Of a stretch of DNA of 64,000 nt, positions 1 to 10,124 are shown one piece after another (position 1 is the first letter of the stretch; each line of letters opens with the position of its first letter). The position numbers and the translations under genes were made by a program. The stretch comes from Polytrichum commune (Eukaryota > Streptophyta > Polytrichopsida > Polytrichales > Polytrichaceae): NCBI GenBank assembly GCA_950295325.1, contig OX485806.1:48915169-48979168 (forward strand), given 5' to 3'. The notes beneath the pieces are model-generated. The model saw nothing but the letters and a program-made list of their open reading frames with translations. It was not told the DNA's origin and searched no databases.

Positions 1-404
1 AGTCACGTCTCACAGATAGTCAATCATTGAGGAATAGATTGACAACGTTGGAGGAGCTTGGCGTGAAAAGAAGAATGAGCACTCAACACATCGAGGACAT
101 CTAAAGGCGAAGGAAGATCACCTTCGACAAACGATACAAGAAGAAGGCACTGAGGCCAAGTATGATGGTGATGATTCAGGATGCTAGGAAGTTTGATTTC
201 CCGGATAAATTTGATGCAGTATGGTTGGGCCATACCTTGTTCGTGAGGCATTTTCAAACAACTCTTTGCAACTGGAGACATTGAATGGGGAGAGCTTCCC
301 AACTCGCACGTCGGGGAGTCGGTGCAAGGAGTACAGGGCTTGAAAACAACACCTTGCTTGCGAAACGAGATATTCAGGATCCATCCCCTGATGGTCGCCA
401 GTTG
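1..404 (+). pseudogene. Ty3/gypsy element 1: integrase C-terminal tail
   Basis: This is the last part of a gypsy pol gene, entering from outside the window. It aligns throughout with positions 59556-59946 of element 4: the shared tract reads as integrase C-terminal sequence (ITFDKR, MMVMIQDARK, KFDAVWLG) in the + frame. A TAA follows the segment ending in QHIEDI near 111, and a deletion shifts the frame near 230, so it is dead. The pol end is followed by the same junction found in elements 3 and 4 and then by an LTR starting TGTGAGCCC at 405. Catalytic domains are not in the window. Assignment to the same family as elements 3 and 4 is seen directly in the sequence match. Confidence 0.85.
383..404 (-). 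other. Inverted primer-binding-site-like motif at pol/LTR junction (element 1)
   Basis: On the - strand, positions 400-383 read TGGCGACCATCAGGGGAT, separated by four bases from the LTR that starts at 405. The first nine bases match the complement of a plant tRNA-Arg 3' end. The motif faces away from the pol gene, the reverse of a normal primer site. The same layout is seen at 42683 and 59925. Confidence 0.6.
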
Positions 405-1050
405 TGTGAGCCCGATATTGTGCTCGTACATCGACTTAATTTTAAAAGTTCTTAAAAGACCTCAGTATTTGTGGTCACTCGAAGGGTCAAAGCGATAACA
501 AGTGGGGGGCATTAGGATTTGGATATAATTGTGATTAGTTAACATTAGTCAAGTTAGGTAGTTAGGTGGAGGCTTGAAGGAAAAACAACACCAAAAAAAA
601 GTGAATAAATACATTGAGGTGGAAGATGGTCAAGCTTAAAGGGTTGGGGTTCGAGTTATTGTTCGTTTAGGCTGCAATTGTGGCTGGTAAAAGGAAGAAG
701 ACCAACGGGGGTGGATTAGATTTTTGAATTCAGAAGTGGGGCAGATCGGAGGGTCCGGGATTTTCTGGCTTAGGTTGGAATTCCAGGAGGGGTCGAGAAG
801 GGGAACTAGCAGAGTGTGCTAGGCCGAGCAGAGGAACCATGAGGGGCCGGAAGCTTGGAGGTATGGATACACACTGTGGCGGCGGCTGGAGTAGAGTCGG
901 GATTGAAGGGCCTCCGGCTGGTAGTTAGGCGAGGCAGACAAATTAAGGGATTGGGACGTCAAGTTGACGGAGGAAAGCGCCCCCCAAGAAAGGTGCAACA
1001 AAAATCACAAAGATACAAAATATCTATTGTTTTCTCAGTTTTTACATAGA
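405..1050 (+). repeat. LTR-A fragment, 3' LTR of element 1 (truncated)
   Basis: It starts TGTGAGCCC directly after the integrase tail, as in elements 3 and 4. The second half (about 650-1010) is G-rich and resembles in composition the inner part of the LTR copies at 21.9-23.0 kb and 60.2-61.1 kb. No LTR 3' end is visible; it is cut off where the GTGACTA-type repeats begin, so the right border is approximate. Confidence 0.6.
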
Positions 1051-1317
1051 CATTGTTCTTGAGATCGTGACTAACTAGTCAAGTCTTGGAACATTGTGAC
1101 GAACTATAGTCATCATCTGTAAATACTGTAAATCATCATAGTCACTTAAGTAGAAACAGTGACTATTGATAGTCACTATTGCGGTTTTTGAAACTCAGTG
1201 GTAGTAGTCACCAAATGAGTAGTCATGTATCCACGGTCAAAACTATAGCAAACTCCAAAGCCTATCGTTGTTTCTGTAGGAAAAAAAACATTGAAGGAGG
1301 TTGAAGTAGTGCCGCCC
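1050..1317 (+). repeat. CACTA-type subterminal repeat cluster, left part
   Basis: This short stretch contains many copies of TGACTA or TAGTCA in both orientations, for example around 1067-1080, 1107, 1139, 1162-1176 and 1207-1229. Such dense short inverted motifs are characteristic of the subterminal regions of CACTA elements, where transposase-accessory proteins bind. The matching cluster is at 3105-3905; a family-C repeat at 1318 splits the two. Confidence 0.5.
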
Positions 1318-2447
1318 TGTGAACCCTTGGAGTGGTCCACCACTCCGCGGGATCACTTTTAGTTTGAATGTTAGCATTAAAATTTAGAATTGATAGGGAA
1401 TTTAGGAAAAATTAGTTCATTTAGCATTTAGCCTAGAAGAAGGAAGGTCAAAATGAAAATTAAGTAGTGCTAGAAAATAACGAAGTAGAAAAAAAACTAG
1501 TTAGTAAAAACAACTAGCTAACAAATATTAGTAAATGCTAACTAAGAAAATATAAGTTTATTAGTTAATAGGGGCCACACAAGACAATTGGAGGTGTTTG
1601 GCGTAAGAAACCAAAATTGGCATGAAGATTTTTGAAGAAAAAAAAAAAAAACAAGGGGGCTAATTGTCTACTTGTCCCTTTGCCAACTCGATGGCGAAAT
1701 TTTAAAAAGATTTTGAAGGACTCCCGTCGATGCCCCCTCGGCGAGAGGGTGGCAACCTCAACTGGAAAAACCCCCGAGCCAAAATTTTGGGGAAGGGCTC
1801 GAAGAATGGAGCCGGTGGCAGAGAGGTCTAACCCTTTTTTTAGAGGGTTTAAAAAATCCCCTCCTTCCACTTTGTAATCTCTCTCTCTTCCTCTAATGTT
1901 TGGGCGAAGCCCTGCTTCAATGCAGTTAGGAACAAATTTTTATTTTGCATTTTCAAATGGCCTAATAGTAAGGCTCGAGAAAATCTTCTACTATTTCTCC
2001 TAGTTAGAATGTTTGTTTGCTAACACACAAAAATTTCTTTCTTTCTTTTGTAGATAGGTTGGATTGTAGGATTCCAAGTGGAGGCATTATAGACCTCAGC
2101 TGTCAATGTCTTGAAAGCTTAGTTCATGATCTAGATTAAAATACTTATCAATTTTTCCTTTATAGAGATTTCTTATAGCTATCTGTAGCTGTTTTTTATT
2201 TGTGATTTGGTTAAGGTGGCAATTAGTTATGAATTTTCAAAGATGGAACTGGAAAACAAGGTGTTTCTTTGGGTACTGGCTGCTGGATCAAACCTGCTAG
2301 CCCACTAAAAGTTTAAATTTTGAAAAATTATATTTCTTTTTAATAGATCTTTTGTCTATCTTTCCAATGTTGTTTGAAAAATTTTATTTGAATAAAATAT
2401 GAATTAGATATGAATTTTTGAAAGCAAGATATGTAGTTTGAAGGCGG
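1318..2447 (+). repeat. Dispersed repeat family C, copy 1 (5' part)
   Basis: Collinear with 32850-33990 and, more distantly, 23540-24740. All copies start TGTRAACCC followed by an AGTGG and a hairpin-like GTCCACCACTCCGCGGGAT tract. An A-rich run, a conserved block with AACCCCCGAGCC-type sequence and a CTCTCTC run follow in the same order. The start resembles an LTR start (TG). The similarity to copy 3 stops near 2447, so this copy is truncated. Open frames on either strand here are not conserved between copies and are not called as genes. Confidence 0.65.
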
Positions 2448-2507
2448 GATAGATCATCCGGATTCGGCTTAGGCACTTGCAAGTGTAGGCCACCTTCACC
2501 GAAGGGC

Positions 2508-2846
2508 TTGTGTGATACTTATAGGCTCCTTCGGAAGAGGGTGGCCCAAAAGTACCACACGCCCTTTGCATCAAGAGATATTATAAAAATCATGGGAATA
2601 GGAATCGACGAGGAGTCGCTTTTAATAGGGGACGGGAGGGTCATGAGTTTTCCGGGGGGGACAGTGCATAGAGTAGTCATCTGTGAAAGGACTATGTCGG
2701 TGGGTGTCTTGCAGAGCCACGATGATGCATATCTATTATATTGGAGCACAATGTTAGATGATCCACCAGTCACAAAAAATGGTGACACCGTTGGGCAGTT
2801 TATTCTGTGGCCCACGGAAAGTTTGCGCCACAGTCCGGAAGCTTAG
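2508..2846 (+). pseudogene. CACTA-element protein fragment, DUF8039-like
   Basis: A 112-codon open frame with no ATG at its left end (first ATG near 2592) ends at a TAG at 2844. The C-terminal half has the pattern of the DUF8039 module found in plant CACTA-associated proteins: a GTVH segment near residue 51, then DAYLL near residue 73, then DTVGQFILWP near residues 93-103. In that family the equivalent ending is a ...TVxDAVGTFVxWP... motif. The flanking GTGACTA palindromes agree with a CACTA origin. It is probably one exon of a larger, broken gene. The function of DUF8039 is not established. Family recall is from memory of the motif, so a profile search is the test. Confidence 0.5.
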
Positions 2847-2847
2847 T

Positions 2848-3104
2848 TCCTGTCCTTCTCTAGGAACCCCAACTTGTTTATGGGAGGACTATACCTAGAA
2901 ATGTTTTTGTAGTCATTATCACTTGGCTAGAGTCTTCATTTTCCCTGAACTGAAGTCATCAATTTGAATATAAAGTGATATTTTGACTCATGTATAAAAT
3001 GCTACCAGTATTCGTTTGTATGGAATGGTTGATATGCGCAGCTCAGCTTGCTCCTACAAATAGTAAAGCCAGACATACAAAAATATGCATCTAGGACTAT
3101 CACT
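2848..3104. other. CACTA interior, no gene seen
   Basis: Sequence between the DUF8039-like exon and the palindromic cluster. I see no conserved coding sequence or internal repeat in it. Confidence 0.3.
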
Positions 3105-3905
3105 AGTATTAATTTGACTACTTATAGTAACAATATTAAAAATAAGGACTAAAACTAGTCACATGTGGTGACTAGAATTAATCACAAATCTGGAATGTAC
3201 GACTAAAGTGAATGCAAAGAAGTGACTATGCGTAGTCGTTTCTAATTGAAGTGAATTACTAAAATGACTGTTAGTTGTGAAGAAGACTATGTTTGATGAC
3301 TACTAATTACCAATTGTGTGACTAGTTTTAGTAAAAAAAAACCCTAGATTGTCCACCATAAACTACAACAACAAATTTTTTTAAGCAATGAACACTAAAT
3401 GTAGTGGAGACCACACCTAGATATGACCAATGCTTGACTAATGCTTGACTAGTCTTTGACTAATCCTAGTCACACCATTGTGACTAAATATAATGGAATG
3501 TTGTGCCAAAGATGACTAAGTTTTTACAGATCATACACAATTTATTATGACTAGACTTAGTGAAGCGGTGTTATTGACATGACTAAGCATTTACTAGGTT
3601 TAGTCAATATATCGTGACTATCTTTAGTAAAGTGGAAACTACTTGTATACTAATTCTAGTCAACACTATGTGACTATATGTAGTCAAGATAGACGATGTC
3701 CCAAGGGCGGTGCCAATCGAGGTCCCAAAAGGGCTTTGGGAACGCACATTGGGAACGAAATGCCCAAAGAATAAACCATAGTCAACTTGTTGCAAGCGAC
3801 TGGTCCAACCTGACAAGCTTTTGACTGACTTTGCGACTACAATAGTCCTAGTCAAGTACTTGGTTTTATACCATTTTTAGTCGAAAACCCCAGTAAAAAA
3901 AACAT
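3105..3905 (+). repeat. CACTA-type subterminal array of GTGACTA-n-TAGTCAC palindromes
   Basis: About 800 bases carry well over twenty TGACTA/TAGTCA motifs, many in inverted pairs with a 3-5 base gap: GTGACTATGCGTAGTCG near 3224, TGTGACTATATGTAGTCA near 3670, and similar pairs near 3470 and 3616. This density and arrangement is the hallmark of CACTA subterminal regions bound by TnpA-type factors. The expected terminal TGTAGTG is not resolved because an LTR-R fragment begins at about 3915. Confidence 0.65.
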
Positions 3906-3914
3906 GTTTTTGGC

Positions 3915-4208
3915 TTAGTGATAGTTGCCTAGTATGGTTCGGGTTGTTGTAGTGTTGCTCCGGTAATACGATGATCAACATAAGATTGGACTTCCATGGA
4001 TGGAAGTCCACATCTAAGAATTGGTTACCGATTAAGGGGTGAGTCCCAAAAGCAAAGTAAGAGGGTTGGTTCCCTCCTATGAACTATAAGGTCCGGGGTA
4101 GGAGGAGCTAACCATTAGCATGGCGGAATGCAAAGGGTTAGTGCTCATAACCTTTGCTATAAATGAAAATTGGTAAGATTGTTAAGCGGGCTAGCAAGGG
4201 TTGCGACA
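3915..4208 (+). repeat. LTR-R fragment, 3' part
   Basis: Matches the last 295 bases of the LTR-R copy at 52390-53337 and, inverted, the first 295 bases of the copy at 6033-7004. It ends GGGTTGCGACA at 4208, the conserved 3' end of the family. The 5' two thirds of the LTR are missing. Confidence 0.8.
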
Positions 4209-4433
4209 CTTTTTCATTAATATATGCCTACCAAATCTATGAAAATCTCTCTTAAGAAGTTGGAAAAAATTAAGCTCTCTTGATACTAGCTTTGATCTTG
4301 GATCACCAGCAATCCGCCGGCGCATTTCACCTCACACTTGACGCGTCAACTTTGCACAAAAGTTCCAAGGCTATGGTCTAGATTTTATAACTTTTTTGAC
4401 ATGAATATTTGAATGATGACTTTGGTCACTTAA
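4209..4433. other. Spacer, nothing recognised
   Basis: AT-rich sequence between the LTR-R fragment and an LTR-A-like start. No coding or repeat signal was recognised. Confidence 0.3.
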
Positions 4434-6030
4434 TGTGAGCCCTAAAAATGCGTTCACATGTTTATTAACCCTAATACGACTATTGGGAAGCAAAAAAAGA
4501 AATTAAAGAGGTTAACCTTGACCCTACAAGAAAAGAAAATGAAGAAGATTAAAATAAAAAGATAAGTGCAATTGTTATGTGTGGAAGAGTGAAAGCTAGA
4601 ATGGAGAAAAGGTCAAAGACCAATTTTTTTTCTCCGGGCGGCCTAAGGATGCTAGGCAGTGCGAAAAATAAGGAGGAGTATGAGGGGTCTTGGGAGGTAG
4701 GCAGAGAAAGGGCTCATTAGAGGAGAGAGGAAAAAGAACTGGGAAGAGGCGGAAGCTCTGCTGCGGGGAGAAGTTTTTTTCTTTGGGGGTTCCTTCTTTC
4801 TAGAGCCAATGTTCCAAGCACTTCAGCCAGCAAGTGTGCACCCTAGGGAGAGAGAGAAGGAAAGAGAGTGAGGTGATAGGGATAGTGTAGTCATATGGGA
4901 GGCTGTGGAAAGTAAAAAAGTGCGTAGGAATTGTAGCGATGTAAGCAATGTAAGGTGGTTGCCACATTTTCGGAAGCGAGGTCGGCAGAGTCTGTGAAGG
5001 TGTAGATCCAAGCGTGGGGCAAGTGAGCTTGAGGAGGGTGGTGAGATCAAAGTTCTCTAAAGGTTTGGTGGTGTGAGCACAATGATGGTGGTGAGAGCTC
5101 AATGACATTAGGAGGCTTTGGCGGTAATGGTTTCATCCCTTTTGATACAGTGGGCAAATCTGAACGATAGCTAACAATTGCGAGTTGATAGGATGAGCAT
5201 TGAAAGGGCAGAATGAAGGGTGTTGGTGTTTGTTACTAATCCACAATCAAGGACCTGGATGCATAGATAGTCTATGAAGAGTGCTAGATTGGATGGTAAG
5301 AGGGAACGGAGTGAGTCTCTCCTTGGAGGCCTGGACGGCGTACATTACAGTGACACCGATCAGCATCGGTCTCGGAGAGCGATATTGCTCAGGTTGCAAA
5401 GTTGGATGGTACAATAAAACGCATCAAGAGGTTAGGGTGCAACACTTGCATCAAGAAGGTTCTTGTGCCAACCAGGCACAAGCAGGCAATCATGTAGGAG
5501 GAATCTCAACAAGGGGGAGAGGTGGGAGTTCCCGTGCCCTGATCTCTATTGCCGAGGGGAGATTTGGCGAAGTTGACTAGTGTTTAGGGACATCGAAGGG
5601 GTGATAAGTCGTGGGTGTTTGTCGGTTTTAAATGCGTTGAGCGAAGGGTTATGAGGTGTGGAAGACTCTGTAGATGCGCATCTGGTTCGGAGATGCACTT
5701 CTAAGTTTGTGTTCGTAGGGTAGGGATAGGATTTCCATGTTCTCAAGACAACGAAATTTACTTCGTAGAGTCAACCCTGTTGAGATTCTCGGAAATTGTC
5801 CACAAAATAAAACATCAAGTTGGAACTATATATCAATACAACCATTTTACCCCGTCAAGAGCAACGTCCGACTTAATGAAGCGGAGCGGAACGTAAAGGA
5901 GTTGGAGGGGCTGGATCTTAAGGGTGGAAATCTAAAAGACTCACACAGGAGCAAAGGTAGTAGAGTGGCTGCTCAAGGATTGGGTGGTGGGTTGGCTTCT
6001 TGTAAGTACTGGGAAAAAACGGTTAGAATC
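4434..6030 (+). repeat. LTR-A-like repeat (solo or truncated LTR)
   Basis: It starts TGTGAGCCC and its first ~350 bases are collinear with 29248-29590: both have GTTCACATG/GCTCACATG near the start, then a GGTCAAA tract, a GGCAGTGCG/GGCAATGCG tract, an A-rich run and a GGCGGAAGC/GCGGAAGCC tract. The remainder is G-rich with no convincing gene. No GGGCTCACA end was found before the inverted LTR-R at 6033, so the right end is a guess. Confidence 0.45.
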
Positions 6031-6032
6031 AT

Positions 6033-7004
6033 TTTCGCAACCCTTGCTAGCCCCCTTAACAATCTTGCCCATTTTCATTTCTAGCAAAGGTAACGAGCAC
6101 TAACCTTTTGCATTCCGTCATGCTAATGGTTAGCTCCTCCTACCCCGGACATTATAGTTCATAAGAAGGAAACCAACCCTTCTACTTTGCTTTTAGGACT
6201 CACCCCTTAATCGGTAACCAATCCTTAGACGTGGACTTCCATCCATGGAAGTCTTATCTTATGTTGATCATCGCGTTGCCGGAGCAACACTACAACAACC
6301 CAAACCATATTAGGCAACTATGGCCTCACATTGGGCAAATGCCCATGAAGGCCGTGCCGTTTGGCCTCGGGTGGGTGAGGCCATACCACCTCACCCATAT
6401 CAGCCTTTAGGACTCTACGCGGGGCCCCTACTCCATCGTCAAGAAACCTTTTGTCTCTCTACCAAGAGTTGGGGCCAAATAGATATTTTCCCTTAGCCGC
6501 TGGGCCTAGAAGCCCCCAACAGCTTCAAACCATCATTACTTCCTTGTATGATGTCTTATGCTAACAAGCAGCCACTTCATCTTCATCTACGCTTCACTTA
6601 GATGCCAATGGACTCCTCATTTGTCCCATTCGACCAAGTATTGAGGAAGTTATGCTTGTTTAAACCTTGGCAGTCCCGGGAGCCACTCCCATGCCACTGC
6701 TGTACCAGGGCGCTGTCCCGGGACAGCGCCCCACTCAAATTGCCATAACCCCTAGCTCACACCTCCAGTTGAGGTGGTCTTGAGCATTCTAGAATCTACA
6801 TGCCATAAGCTACGCATAGCTCATGGCCTTACCCTCGTGCCTCCTAGTCTTCATGGGTAGGAGGCGTTCCCAACGCCCGGGGCTCACCCACACTAGGATC
6901 ACTTGGGCCCTCTCACCAACGGCGCCACAAGTCCCGGGTGTCACTCTGGGGTCCCCCTTGTGCCCATGGTGTTTTGGGCACTCCTCATGGAGAGGTGTTT
7001 GACA
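6033..7004 (-). mobile_element. Solo LTR-R, complete, with target duplication
   Basis: An entire ~970-base LTR in reverse orientation, with ends TTTCGC...TTGACA (family consensus TGTCGC...GCGACA). The flanking 5-mers are ATCAT (6028-6032) and ATCAC (7005-7009), a 5-base target-site duplication with one change, as expected for an LTR-element insertion. Inside are two blocks shared with all copies: the GCATAGCTTATGG block with the CCCACCCACGGAG block, and the CACTACAACAACCC block. No internal gag or pol is attached, so it is a solo LTR left by LTR-LTR recombination. The internal region of the parent element is not in this window. Confidence 0.8.
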
Positions 7005-7009
7005 ATCAC

Positions 7010-8328
7010 CCAGGCAAAGATTCATCTGGATGTAAGGTAGCTGCGGGGTGTGCAACGATTCGAACGCCGAATTGGGAAGAGCGGGAAAGAGAGAAGGAGA
7101 GAGAGATTAGCTAATCAACGGGTTGTTCGCACAATGCGGTGGTCACCGGCATGTGCCTGGCAACGTTGACTTGGGATTCAGGAAGGGGCCGTTCTCGGAG
7201 CTAGAGAAGAGACATGTAGGAGTTTGCCGTTGGTATGATGGGCTGCTACTTTGAGGGAACACGGCGAGAGATTGGTGATTATGACTTCCAGAAGGAGAGA
7301 AGATGAGTCGTAATCCAGCAAATGGGGAGCGGTTGGTCCCTGGAAGGGTGAGAGCTAGCTTGTAGCAGCTAGCTGGCTTTTGCTTACTTGGAGCAACCTC
7401 ATGACTTATTCCTCCTAGGTATAGGTGAAGAGCCAGTTTCACCTACAAGGTGGCGGCACAAGTGGGTTGCCAGTGCACAGGATTAAGGAGCAGGGTTGAA
7501 GACAACCATCAGTGCGACACAAGGGTCATATTGTGAGTGCCAATTGGATGGAAATGTAGGGCAGCTGAGCCTTGCCAAGGTAAAATGTTAGCCATGGAAA
7601 TTGAAGCATGAGTGAGACAGGGGGGAAATTAGGACTCGATGTGTAGACGTAAGATAATTAAACTTTAGGAGGAGGGTGACATGGCTGGGTGTAGTGCTTA
7701 GCACCTTGTACTGCGTTCAAGTGTTCATCAACACCTGAATGCTTTTAATGAAAAGGGTGCTGTGCACACCATTTCGTTCCAAATTCAGTTAAATATTAGT
7801 GCATGTGTAAGCAATGACATTGGATGTGTAAAGCAACATTCTTCCACGCGGATTAAGATACAATTAAAAGGGGAGGGATTCTTGCCCACACTTAATATTT
7901 GTGCAAGTTTTGCCACCAATAAAACTTTCAACCTACATGGTGTAATAATTAGGTAGATCTTGATGTTTTTTTTAATTTTAGACCCTAAACAACTAGAATG
8001 CCACCCACCTTTTTTTCAACTTTTCCTAAATACCATAATGATTCAACATCATCACCCATGTGCGACGAGCACCTTCATCATTGTCATTTACTTGGACCCA
8101 TCAACACAAACTTGATATTTAGTTAATGCATTTTATCACGGATATACATTGTTTGTATAGTAGATAGTGTTGGTCTCATTGTTGAATAACCAAACTTGAT
8201 GAAACCAATATGCAAATTCTTTGAAACAAAGACCTGAACATTGGTTTGACTTTTGCTACTCACAAATTGATAATAACTTAAGATTGATGTTTTCCACCAT
8301 TAATTTTCATCTTAACAATGTCTTTGTT
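7010..8328. other. Unassigned, LTR-like G-rich then AT-rich sequence
   Basis: 7080-7480 has the purine-rich, gene-less character of LTR interiors seen elsewhere in the window; the rest is AT-rich. I see no conserved ORF, terminal motif or RNA gene. Short open frames here look random. Confidence 0.3.
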
Positions 8329-8800
8329 TGTCGCAACCCTTACTAGCTCCCCTTAAGTTATCCTCACCATTTCATAACCCTAGCAAGTGTCACAAACACT
8401 AACCCAACACATCCCACACACGCACATTGTTAGCTCACCATACCAATCTTGAAGCTCATAGCATGATTACCAAACCCTCCTATACATGCATTCGAGACTC
8501 TCCCCTTAGTTGGTAGCCAACGGTTAGATGCCGAATCAACACTTTAACAACCTGAGCATACTTGGCAACTTTGCCCCCACGTTGGGCAAATGCCTGTTGA
8601 GGCCATGCCGTTTTGTTGCGAGCGGGGTTGGTCAAAAACGTTGCCTCACCCATATAAGCCTCTAAGACTTTGGGTAGGGCCCCTACCCACTATCAAATAA
8701 ATCTTTATTTTTTTTCTAAAACTCGAGGCTAGATAGACATTTTCCGTTAACCTCTAGGCTAGCGCTTCCTAGCAACTTCAAGCCTCCATAACTTCATTCT
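8329..8800 (-). repeat. LTR-R fragment, inverted 3' half
   Basis: Begins TGTCGCAACCCTTACTAG (the inverted family end) and follows the 6033 copy for about 470 bases with substitutions and deletions; the ACTACAACAACCC block is lost. Truncated near 8800. It is more diverged than the solo LTR at 6033, so older. Confidence 0.7.
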
Positions 8801-8804
8801 TATG

Positions 8805-9580
8805 GAGTTGTAGAGTCATAGCGTCCAGGTTTTTTCCATTCTTCAAAGGAGTTGGCATCATAGGCGGCAAACTCACCTCAACAACCTTAATGACTCCAGA
8901 CTTCTCCATGTCATCCCTGGACCTCTTGGCTGGTGTGGATTGTTGGTGGGCCCCTAGGTCTGCATGCTCGCAAATGGCACTAGCTTGGATGCACTTCTAG
9001 ATCCTCTTGCCCCCTATGCAAATGGTTTTCTTGGATTCTTTTTTGTTGCCCTTAACGACCACATTGTTGCATTTGGAGATGTTTAATGCGTATGCGGTTA
9101 ATTTTCGTGTAGGCCAGATGGGTGTACTTTGAAAAGGGGCCTTCTAGGTTGAAATGTTTGGCATCTGGTCCAGGATTCATGCGGGCGTACACGTAGGACA
9201 AAGAATGCTCCAAGTAATATAATAGGAAATTGATGTGGTCATTTTTGTTTTTCATATCTAGTATTACAAAATTTCCATAGGCCTTTATGGATTATTTTTT
9301 CCATGACTTCATCTGCAACCATTGTTCAAGTTGGTTATCTTTTGTTTCTAGCTTGTGAGTGAACTACAGAGCAATAATTCTGTCCTCGGTCTTTGTTGGT
9401 ATGGCCATCCACTCCCCCATGAGTTCCGCTTTGGGAAGATAGTTATCATTGCCATTTATATCCTTCATGGATTTTGGCAAGCTAACTAGAGACACAACAA
9501 ACATTTTGATTGCATTTCTACTTGTTCATGCCATTGGTAGAATAACAATCATAGTTGTAATCATTTTTACGATTGTTCAT
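8805..9580 (-). pseudogene. Decayed ORF of unknown transposon-like family
   Basis: Read on the - strand, several frames give protein-like text in a consistent order: a segment with LPKAELMGEWMAIPTKTE (about 9470-9390), then LETKDNQLEQWLQMKSW, then a 67-codon open frame 9255-9052 containing NFLLYYLEHSLSYVYARM and a KYTHLAYTKINRIRIKHL segment, then decayed Lys/Arg-rich sequence. Stops and frameshifts break it up. I do not recognise the family. It lies next to the palindrome cluster at 9565-10120, so it may be the gene of that transposon, but this is inference. Confidence 0.4.
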
Positions 9581-10035
9581 TTGTAATAATACTGAGAGCA
9601 TTGCGGGCATAGGTGTACAATGGTCATTCTACTGAAACTTTGTGCACAACATAAAATATATTCACATTGAAATGTTACAATAGATGTTGTTCGCATATTT
9701 ACAAACGACCATTCGTAAGTACAAGGTGTAATGTACAATGTGTAAATCTACATAAAACAATTTTATGAACGCACGTTTGTAAAGACATATAGTTGTTTTT
9801 GTTCATTCTTATAAACTGAAATAAGATGGGTCTTCATGTATACATATTTTATATGTTCCAAATATTGTAGCATTGGCTTGGTGCATATTCTTGTTATATG
9901 TAGCATATATTTACGAACACATGTTCATAAAATATGTAGCCCTTGGATGTTGTGCAGAATGGGTTTGTGTTTCTTTGTCCTATGATGATTTGGAATTTAT
10001 GATGCGCGTTCATAATTGGTTGCGGCTATGTATTC

Positions 10036-10071
<36 letters not shown>

Positions 10072-10120
10072 GTGTGTGTGTGTGTGTGTACTTATATATG
10101 TACAAAGACGTGCATTTGTA
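9565..10120 (+). repeat. Palindromic array TTTACRAACG-n-CGTTYGTAAA, cluster 1
   Basis: Imperfect 20-22 base palindromes recur at about 9565, 9698, 9763, 9909, 9997 and 10101, for example TTTACAAACGACCATTCGTAA at 9698 without its final base. The same motif forms a second cluster at 12745-13552. Spacing is irregular (65-145 bases). This is typical of subterminal regions of DNA transposons, but no terminus was found. Confidence 0.55.
10037..10090 (+). repeat. (TA)n(TG)n microsatellite
   Basis: A (TA)16 run at 10037-10069 is followed by C and a (TG)n run to 10090. It lies inside palindrome cluster 1. Confidence 0.95.
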
Positions 10121-10124
10121 TATC

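Noticed and set aside
1565-1877. Open frames on both strands in family C copy 1
   Set aside because: They span an A-run; the similar frames in copies 2 and 3 are different in phase and length, so they are not a conserved gene.
3942-3956. GGGTTGTTGTAGTG as a CACTA 3' terminus
   Set aside because: The same sequence lies inside every LTR-R copy (6286, 14627, 53068) at a fixed internal position, so it is not an element end here.
5281-5580. 99-codon open frame inside the LTR-A-like repeat
   Set aside because: Not conserved in the related copy at 29248 and lacks recognisable protein features.
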